Origin: Streptomyces sp. NBC_01454
GTDB lineage: Bacteria > Actinomycetota > Actinomycetes > Streptomycetales > Streptomycetaceae
Assembly (NCBI RefSeq): GCF_036227565.1
Contig: NZ_CP109460.1
Coordinates: forward strand, 6,634,001 to 6,698,000
Length of the DNA: 64,000 nucleotides
Direction of reading: 5' to 3'
The notes under the pieces were generated by a model. That model had not been told where the DNA came from, searched no databases, and saw nothing but the letters and a program-made list of their open reading frames with translations. Positions 58,402 to 64,000 of this stretch are shown here, one piece after another. The stretch's first letter is position 1. Each line of letters starts with the position of its first letter. The translations under genes were made by a program, and so were the position numbers.

Positions 58402-59397
58402 TCACAGCCAGCCGCGGCGCTTGAAGAGCCGGTAGAGCGACACCTCGATGACGACCATCAGCCCCAGGATGGCCGGGTACCCCAGGTGCCATGACAGCTC
58501 CGGCATGTCGTGGAAGTTCATGCCGTAGATGCCGGCGATCAGCGTGGGGACGGCCGCCAGTGCCGCCCAGGCCGAGATCTTGCGCATGTCGTCGTTCTGC
58601 CGTACGCCCATCTGCGCGAGATGGGCGGCGAGGATGTCCGAGAGCAGTCGGTCCAGGCCCTCCACCGACTCGTTGGCGCGGGTGAGATGGTCCTCGACAT
58701 CGCGGAAGAACGGGCGCGCATGATCGTGCACGAACGGCACCCCGGGGTTCTGCAGACGGGCCATCGGCTCCGCCAACGGGCCGGTCGCCCGGCGGAATTC
58801 GAGCACCTCGCGCTTGAACGCGTAGATCTCGGCGGCGGTGTTCCTGGTGTCCTGGCCACGCACCGGGGCGAACACCTCAGCCTCCAACTCCTCCAGATCC
58901 ACCTGGAGTTCGGCCGCCACCTCGATGTAGTGGTCCACCACCGCGTCGCTGACCGCGTAGAGCACCGCCCCCGGGCCGTGCCGCAGGATCTCCGGGTGCT
59001 CCTCCAGCCGGTGGCGCACCGCGGCCAGCGGGCTGGCCTCCCCGTGGCGGACGGTCACCACGAACGAGTCGCCCACGAAGACCATCAGCTCCGACGCGGT
59101 CACCGTGTCCGCGCGGTCGTCGTAGGTGACCGGCTTCAGCACCATGAACAGGGAATCGTCGTAGACCTCCAGCTTGGGCCGTTGGTGCGCCTTGAGGGCG
59201 TCCTCGATCGCCAGCGGATGCAGGGCGAACTCGGACCTGACGCGCGCGAACTCCTCCTCCGTCGGCTCGTGCATCCCCAGCCACAGGAAGGACCGCCCCT
59301 CGGCCCGTGCGGCGCGCAGGGCATCGGAGAAGTCCGTCGCGCACTCGTTGCGACGGCCTTCCCGGTAGATGGCACAGTCCACGATCACACCTGGCAT
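58402..59397 (-). CDS. corA: CorA-family magnesium/cobalt transporter
   Basis: A 331-residue Mg2+/Co2+ channel. The N-terminal cytosolic domain ends with a long helix; the pore signature is the GMN motif in IYGMNFHDMPELS between the two C-terminal membrane segments, followed by a short basic tail. ATG 59397 (MPGVIVDCAIY) has GAGGGGCGAG upstream. It is divergent from the phosphomutase gene with 59 bp between the two starts. Confidence 0.95.
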   Translation of the reverse strand: MPGVIVDCAIYREGRRNECATDFSDALRAARAEGRSFLWLGMHEPTEEEFARVRSEFALHPLAIEDALKAHQRPKLEVYDDSLFMVLKPVTYDDRADTVTASELMVFVGDSFVVTVRHGEASPLAAVRHRLEEHPEILRHGPGAVLYAVSDAVVDHYIEVAAELQVDLEELEAEVFAPVRGQDTRNTAAEIYAFKREVLEFRRATGPLAEPMARLQNPGVPFVHDHARPFFRDVEDHLTRANESVEGLDRLLSDILAAHLAQMGVRQNDDMRKISAWAALAAVPTLIAGIYGMNFHDMPELSWHLGYPAILGLMVVIEVSLYRLFKRRGWL

Positions 59398-59456
59398 TCT
59401 CGCCCCTCGCCCGGCCACCTGCCAGAAAGGCGTCCGCGGAACGTAGGCTGGCGGCC

Positions 59457-60155
59457 ATGCCCACGCTGATCCTGGTGCGGCACGGCCGCTCCACCGCCAA
59501 CACCGCCGGGGTGCTCGCCGGGCGCGCGCCCGGAGTCGCCCTCGACGAGCGCGGCGCCGCCCAGTCCGCCGCGCTGCCCGCCCGCCTGGCCCAGGTGCCG
59601 CTGACCGCCGTCGTCTCCAGCCCGCTGCAGCGCTGCCGGGAGACCGTGCAGCCGCTGCTGGACGCCCGCCCGTGGCTGACCCTGCACATCGAGGACCGGA
59701 TCAACGAATGCGACTACGGCGACTGGTCGGGCCGCAAACTCGCCGAACTGAGCGACGAGCCGCTGATGGAGGTCGTCCAGCGGCACCCCTCCGCGGCCGC
59801 CTTCCCCGGGGGTGAGTCGATGCGGGCGATGCAGGCGCGGGCGGTGGACGCGGTACGCGACTGGAACGCCCGGATCGAGGAGGCACACGGCCCCGAGGCC
59901 ACCTACGCCATGTGCGCGCACGGCGACATCATCAAGGCGCTGGTCGCCGACGCCCTGGGCATGCACCTCGACCTCTTCCAGCGGATCTCCGTCGAGCCCT
60001 GCTCGGTCACCGCGATCCGCTTCACGCGGCTGCGCCCCTACCTCGTACGGCTCGGGGACACCGGTGATTTCGGATCGCTCGCACCCCGGGACGATGGGGG
60101 CAGCGCGGCGGCCGACCGGGACGCGGCCGTCGGCGGTGGTGCGGGAGCAGCGTGA
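59457..60155 (+). CDS. Histidine phosphatase family (MSMEG_4193-type phosphomutase)
   Basis: A 232-residue phosphoglycerate-mutase-superfamily protein with the catalytic motif LVRHGRSTAN and the late His in MCAHGDIIKAL. The Ala/Asp-rich C-terminal tail is disordered. TAGGCT (59444-59449) lies 7 nt before ATG 59457 without a Shine-Dalgarno sequence, so the message looks leaderless. It is followed by DUF3090, SCO1664-type and mshC genes on the same strand, a group kept together in many actinobacteria. Its role in mycothiol metabolism is inferred only from this neighbourhood. Confidence 0.9.
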   Translation: MPTLILVRHGRSTANTAGVLAGRAPGVALDERGAAQSAALPARLAQVPLTAVVSSPLQRCRETVQPLLDARPWLTLHIEDRINECDYGDWSGRKLAELSDEPLMEVVQRHPSAAAFPGGESMRAMQARAVDAVRDWNARIEEAHGPEATYAMCAHGDIIKALVADALGMHLDLFQRISVEPCSVTAIRFTRLRPYLVRLGDTGDFGSLAPRDDGGSAAADRDAAVGGGAGAA

Positions 60156-60275
60156 TCAGTCGGCGCAGTAGGGTGGTGCGACGGCGCTGCCCGCCACGCC
60201 CCTGCGATCCGCGCAGTGACCGCAGGACGTGCAGCGACCGCAGTGACCCCGCAGTCGAGCAATCGGAGCAGGACG

Positions 60276-60866
60276 TTGTCCCGTCAGGTGTTCTTCTACG
60301 ACGCGCCGGACCGCTTCGTGGCCGGTACGGTCGGGCTGCCTGGCCGCCGTAGCTTCTACCTCCAGGCCACCGCGGCCGGCCGCACCACCAGCGTCGCCCT
60401 GGAGAAGACCCAGGTCGCAGCCCTCGCCGAGCGGATCGACGAGCTGCTGGACGAGGTCGTACGGCGCAGCGGCGGCAATGCGCCGGTGCCCGCGGTCTCG
60501 CCCGCCGAGCTGGCCGACGCCGCCCCGCTGGAGACCCCGGTCGAGGAGGAATTCCGGGTCGGCACGATGGCGCTGGCCTGGGACGGCGAGGACGAGCGGA
60601 TGATCGTCGAGGCACAGGCCCTGGTCGAGCTGGACGCGGACGATGACGAGGAGCTCGCCGACGCCGAGGAGCGGCTGCTCCAGGACGACGAGAACGGTCC
60701 GCCGATGCTGCGGGTACGCCTCACCGGAACCATGGCCAGGGCCTTCGCCAAGCGGGCGCTGGAGGTCGTCAACGCCGGCCGCCCGCCATGCCCGCTGTGC
60801 AGCCTGCCGCTCGACCCGGAGGGACACGTATGCCCGCGCCAGAACGGATACCGGCGGGACGCCTGA
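60276..60866 (+). CDS. DUF3090 family protein
   Basis: A 196-residue actinobacterial protein of unknown function. It has the family N-terminus LSRQVFFYDAPDRFVAGTVG, an acidic stretch at about residues 115-145, and a C-terminal zinc-binding ribbon (PPCPLCSLPLDPEGHVCPRQ). The true start may be the internal TTG at LSRQVFFYD; the frame supports TTG 60276 with GGAGCAGGA upstream. It overlaps the SCO1664-type gene by 37 bp, so they are translationally linked. Confidence 0.85.
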   Translation: MSRQVFFYDAPDRFVAGTVGLPGRRSFYLQATAAGRTTSVALEKTQVAALAERIDELLDEVVRRSGGNAPVPAVSPAELADAAPLETPVEEEFRVGTMALAWDGEDERMIVEAQALVELDADDDEELADAEERLLQDDENGPPMLRVRLTGTMARAFAKRALEVVNAGRPPCPLCSLPLDPEGHVCPRQNGYRRDA

Positions 60867-61765
60867 GCGCCATGGAGCCCGCCGCCCGCCCGGCCGCGCC
60901 GGTGCCCGGTCCCGCCGATCCGCAGTCCCCGTCAAGGGCACGACCGGCCGCGCCGCCCGCCGCCCCGGACCCCCGCGACGTCCTCCTCGCCGAGGGGGAG
61001 CTGACGGTGCGCGGCCGCATCCAGGAGGCGTCCAACGCCGTGCTCTACTGCACGGTCGCGTACGACGGGACCGGCGCCGCCTGTGTCTACAAGCCGGTCG
61101 CCGGCGAGCGCCCGCTATGGGACTTCCCCGACGGCACCCTCGCCCAGCGTGAGGTGGCCGCGTACGAGGTCTCCCGGGCCTGCGGCTGGGATCTGATCCC
61201 GCCGACGGTGCTGCGGGAGGGGCCGTACGGCACCGGCATGGTCCAGGAGTGGATCGATCCGCCGGAGAGCGGCGACGCGGTGCCCGAGCTGCTGGCCCTG
61301 GTCGAGGACGAGGAGCCGGGGCCGGGGTGGAAGGCGGTCGGCCTCGCGCAGACCGGCGAGGGCGGTACGGCGCTGCTGGTGCACGCCGATGACCCGCGGC
61401 TGCGGCGGCTCGCGGTGCTCGACGCGGTGATCAACAACGGTGACCGCAAGGGCGGTCATCTGCTGCCCGGCGCCGGCGGGGAGTTCTTCGCCATCGATCA
61501 CGGCGTGAGCTTCCACGCCGAGGACAAGCTGCGCACGCTGCTGTGGGGGTGGGCGGGGGAGCCGCTGACCGAGGAGGCGCTCGCGGTCCTCGGGGACCTG
61601 CGTACGTCGCTGGAGGACGGCGGTCCGCTCGCCGCCCGACTGGCCGAACTGATCACGGACCACGAGACCGAGGCGCTGCGGGCGCGGGTGGCCCGGCTGC
61701 TGCACAGCGGCCGGCACCCGGAGCCGAGCGGCGAGTGGCCCGCCATCCCCTGGCCGCCCGTCTGA
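60830..61765 (+). CDS. SCO1664 family protein
   Basis: A 311-residue conserved actinobacterial protein. After a Pro/Ala-rich N-terminus (about 45 residues) it has a kinase-like fold with VYKPVAGERPLWDFPDG, VINNGDRKGGHLL and FAIDHGVSFH, reminiscent of phosphatidylinositol 3/4-kinase-like and HipA-like proteins. The catalytic-loop Asp (NNGDRKGGH) and the metal Asp (AIDHG) are present. ATG 60830 has GGAGGGA at spacing 6. Its partner genes and its position before mshC suggest a link to mycothiol or cell-envelope metabolism. Substrate unknown. Confidence 0.88.
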   Translation: MPAPERIPAGRLSAMEPAARPAAPVPGPADPQSPSRARPAAPPAAPDPRDVLLAEGELTVRGRIQEASNAVLYCTVAYDGTGAACVYKPVAGERPLWDFPDGTLAQREVAAYEVSRACGWDLIPPTVLREGPYGTGMVQEWIDPPESGDAVPELLALVEDEEPGPGWKAVGLAQTGEGGTALLVHADDPRLRRLAVLDAVINNGDRKGGHLLPGAGGEFFAIDHGVSFHAEDKLRTLLWGWAGEPLTEEALAVLGDLRTSLEDGGPLAARLAELITDHETEALRARVARLLHSGRHPEPSGEWPAIPWPPV

Positions 61766-61896
61766 CCGGGCGGGCACCGCGCGGGGGAGCCGGGCCGCCT
61801 CATGGCATGCCCGTCCGTCGAACACAAGACCGCCTTTCCGGCCAAGAGTCCCGGTCCGGTTCGTATGCGGAACATCCGTCCGGTTAGGCTCAAGGC

Positions 61897-63126
61897 ATGC
61901 ATGCATGGCCCGCTTCTGAGGTCCCCGCCCTGCCCGGCCAGGGCCGCGACCTGAGGATCCACGACACCGCGACCGGCGGACGGGTGACCCTCGCCCCCGG
62001 TCCCGTCGCCCGTATCTATGTCTGCGGCATCACGCCGTACGACGCCACCCACATGGGGCACGCGGCGACCTACAACGCGTTCGACCTGGTTCAGCGCGTG
62101 TGGCTCGACACGAAGCGCCAGGTGCACTACGTGCAGAACGTCACCGATGTCGACGACCCGCTGCTGGAGCGGGCCGTGGCCACCGGCGACGACTGGACGG
62201 CGCTCGCCGAGCGCGAGACCGCCCTCTTCCGCGAGGACATGACGGCCCTGCGGATGCTGCCGCCCCGCCACTACATCGGCGCGGTCGAGTCGATACCCGG
62301 CATCGTCCCCCTGGTGGAGCGGCTGCGCGAGGCCGGCGCCGCCTACGAGCTGGACGGCGACATCTACTTCTCCGTCGAGTCCGACCCGCACTTCGGCGAG
62401 GTCTCCCGGCTGGATGCCGAGGCGATGCGGCTGCTGTCCGCCGAGCGCGGCGGCGACCCGGAGCGCGAAGGCAAGAAGAACCCGCTCGACCCGATGCTGT
62501 GGATGGCGGCCCGGGACGGCGAGCCGAGCTGGGACGGCGGCTCGCTGGGCCGCGGCCGGCCCGGCTGGCACATCGAGTGTGTCGCCATCGCGCTGGACCA
62601 CCTCGGCATGGGCTTCGACGTCCAGGGCGGCGGCTCCGATCTCGCCTTCCCGCACCACGAGATGGGCGCCTCGCACGCCCAGACGCTCACCGGTGAGCAC
62701 CCGTTCGCCAAGGCGTATGTGCATGCCGGGATGGTGGGCCTGAACGGCGAGAAGATGTCCAAGTCCAAGGGCAACCTCGTCTTCGTCTCGACGGTGCGGC
62801 GCGACGGCACCGACCCCGCCGCGATCCGGCTGGCGCTGCTCGCCCACCACTACCGCGCCGACTGGGAGTGGACCGACGCCGTGCTGGAACAGGCCGGGGA
62901 GCGGCTGGCGCGCTGGCGTGCCGCCGTCTCCCGTCCCGACGGCCCGTCCGCCGACGCCCTTGTCGAGGAGATCCGTACGGCGCTCGCCGACGACCTGGAC
63001 TCCCCGGCGGCGCTGGCGGCCGTGGACCGCTGGGCCGCGGCCCAGCAGGACGGCGGCGGCACCGACGAGGGAGCCCCCGGGCTCGCCTCCCGCGCGGTCG
63101 ACGCACTCCTCGGCGTGGCCCTGTAA
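61897..63126 (+). CDS. mshC: L-cysteine:1D-myo-inositol 2-amino-2-deoxy-alpha-D-glucopyranoside ligase
   Basis: A 409-residue class I aminoacyl-tRNA-synthetase-like enzyme that joins cysteine to GlcN-inositol in mycothiol synthesis. It resembles Cys[16 protein letters not shown] (HIGH-type motif with the first zinc Cys), the mshC-type [18 protein letters not shown] and the KMSKS motif at residues 286-290 ([10 protein letters not shown]). It lacks the CysS anticodon-binding C-terminus, as MshC does. TAGGCT (61885-61890) lies 6 nt before ATG 61897, with no strong Shine-Dalgarno sequence: probably leaderless. It closes the phosphomutase-DUF3090-SCO1664 group. Confidence 0.96.
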   Translation: MHAWPASEVPALPGQGRDLRIHDTATGGRVTLAPGPVARIYVCGITPYDATHMGHAATYNAFDLVQRVWLDTKRQVHYVQNVTDVDDPLLERAVATGDDWTALAERETALFREDMTALRMLPPRHYIGAVESIPGIVPLVERLREAGAAYELDGDIYFSVESDPHFGEVSRLDAEAMRLLSAERGGDPEREGKKNPLDPMLWMAARDGEPSWDGGSLGRGRPGWHIECVAIALDHLGMGFDVQGGGSDLAFPHHEMGASHAQTLTGEHPFAKAYVHAGMVGLNGEKMSKSKGNLVFVSTVRRDGTDPAAIRLALLAHHYRADWEWTDAVLEQAGERLARWRAAVSRPDGPSADALVEEIRTALADDLDSPAALAAVDRWAAAQQDGGGTDEGAPGLASRAVDALLGVAL

Positions 63127-63147
63127 AACTCTCCGTTCTCCGCTCCC

Positions 63148-63181
63148 AGGGGCGCCTTCACCGGCCGGTGAAGGCGCCCCT
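63148..63181. terminator. Terminator stem-loop after mshC
   Basis: A 34-bp perfect palindrome (63148-63164 / 63165-63181) beginning 22 bp after the mshC stop, followed by TTCTC. Confidence 0.85.
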
Positions 63182-63268
63182 TCTCGTGGGCGGCGGGACC
63201 GGAAATCCAGCAGTCCGCCGCAAGAGTCCATGGTGGCGGGCCCCGCGGGCGGGCTAGAGCTTGCGGTC

Positions 63269-64000
63269 ATGAGGACACCAACAGGACTGCGGGCCGCGGT
63301 CGTTGCCGCGCTGCTCGGGCTCGCGATGACCGTCGCGGGGCCGGCGGGCAGCGTACGGGCCGACGCCGGGGCGCCCGCACAGACCGTCGGCGACATCACC
63401 GGCTTCGCGGCGGACGGGCCCGTCTACCATCTGCACGCGGGCCGCGCCGAGGCCCGCGTCAGCTTCGTCACCCCGCGCACCTTCCGTCTCGAACTCGCCC
63501 CCGACGGCACCTTCTCCGACCCCACCGGCAAGGACATTGTGCTGCCCCAGGGCGCACCGCCCCCCACCCACTGGCGGGACGCCGGCGACGCCTATGAACT
63601 CAGCACCTCCCAGGTCACCCTGCGGGCCTTCAAGGCGCCGCTGCGCTTCGAGCTGCGGCGGGCCGACGGCTCGCTGGTGTGGTCCGAGTCGAAGGGGCTG
63701 AGCTGGGACGACAAGACCACCACCCAGACCCTCGCGCGCGGCGCCGACGAGCAGTTCTACGGCGCCGGCATGCAGAACGGCCGCGGCAACACCTCCCACC
63801 GCGGCCACACCACCGAGGTCGGGGTGGACTACCACTGGGACGACGGCGGACACCCGAACTCCGTCCCGTTCTACCTCTCCTCCGCCGGCTACGGCGTCTT
63901 CCGCAACACCTACGCGCCCAACACCTATGCCTTCCACGACCCGGTGACGACGAGCGCGCGGGAACGGCGCTTCGACGCCTACTACTTCGCCGGGCCGAGC
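63269..64000 (+). CDS. Secreted GH31-family glycosidase (3' end outside window)
   Basis: The first 244 residues of an exported glycoside hydrolase. The signal peptide is about residues 1-33 (LRAAVVAALLGLAMTVAG). The N-terminal beta-domain contains ADEQFYGAGMQNGRGNTSHR and SVPFYLSSAGYGVFRN, TYAPNTYAFHDP, characteristic of alpha-glucosidase/alpha-xylosidase-type GH31 enzymes. The catalytic Asp lies beyond the window. The frame is open to base 64000. There is no clear Shine-Dalgarno sequence; TAGAGC at 63255-63260 may be the -10. Confidence 0.88.
   Translation, partial: MRTPTGLRAAVVAALLGLAMTVAGPAGSVRADAGAPAQTVGDITGFAADGPVYHLHAGRAEARVSFVTPRTFRLELAPDGTFSDPTGKDIVLPQGAPPPTHWRDAGDAYELSTSQVTLRAFKAPLRFELRRADGSLVWSESKGLSWDDKTTTQTLARGADEQFYGAGMQNGRGNTSHRGHTTEVGVDYHWDDGGHPNSVPFYLSSAGYGVFRNTYAPNTYAFHDPVTTSARERRFDAYYFAGPS

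Noticed and set aside
61869..61885. Sigma-R type promoter (GGAAC and GTT) before mshC
   Set aside because: The spacing is only 9 bp, far from the 18-19 bp expected; a -10 hexamer at leaderless distance fits better.

Overview
The window is high-GC actinobacterial chromosome, almost certainly Streptomyces. Four things point there: adjacent chpH/chpC-type chaplin genes, the mycothiol ligase gene mshC in its usual neighbourhood, an in-frame TTA leucine codon in an otherwise TTA-poor region, and many GTG starts. I see no transposase, integrase, phage or CRISPR locus. The tRNA-Leu(GAG) gene is intact and has no integrated element beside it.

Layout. 1-4.8 kb: the 3' part of an MFS carrier, a 570-bp inverted repeat containing two covarying hairpins, and a hmgA-gntR operon (tyrosine/homogentisate catabolism) divergent from a TetR gene. 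5-6.4 kb: a CitMHS-family citrate carrier. 6.6-9.9 kb: aldehyde dehydrogenase and zinc alcohol dehydrogenase with a convergent TetR gene. 10-12 kb: a second TetR gene and a MaoC hydratase, which share a 17-bp operator-like site. 12-16 kb: SoxR, an amidase, a DUF849 protein and a zinc-ribbon hypothetical. 16-22 kb: a secreted penicillin-acylase-family enzyme, a LysR regulator, signal peptidase II and a NamZ-type muramidase.

22.4-28.1 kb is a coherent acyl-CoA module: SDR, acyl-CoA ligase, TetR, acyl-CoA dehydrogenase and an APH-like kinase. It is bracketed by related operator-like palindromes. 28-34 kb holds an MBL hydrolase, two DUF202 membrane proteins, NUDIX, a DMT permease, a KstD-like flavoprotein and a helical hypothetical with a TTA codon. 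34.9-40.4 kb holds a Tat-exported molybdopterin enzyme with a cytochrome b partner, an ArsR-MFS operon behind four 14-bp repeats, and a two-component system. 40.6-43.1 kb holds a thioredoxin-like ferredoxin and an ABC-F protein whose roughly 235-nt leader can form mutually exclusive structures. 43-48.2 kb holds NUDIX, HAD, a pseudouridine synthase, a DHA2 efflux pump with a divergent XRE regulator, and tRNA-Leu.

48.4-52.2 kb: an M20 peptidase preceded by a coupled 26-codon ORF, the two chaplins, DUF5703 and an acidic hypothetical. 52.3-56.1 kb: a RecD2-like protein that has lost its Walker A motif, coupled to an aldo/keto reductase. 56.2-63.1 kb: an LLM flavoenzyme, ferritin-like protein, CorA, and a phosphomutase-DUF3090-SCO1664-mshC group. 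The window ends inside a secreted GH31 glycosidase.

Convergent genes are repeatedly separated by long perfect stem-loops without U-tracts. Several genes (soxR, arsR, the 51.5-kb hypothetical, the phosphomutase and mshC) have a -10-like hexamer 6-7 nt before the start codon and no Shine-Dalgarno sequence, so they are probably leaderless. The most unusual observations are the ABC-F leader, the covarying hairpin pair, the Walker-A-less helicase and the kinase plus acyl-CoA dehydrogenase regulon.
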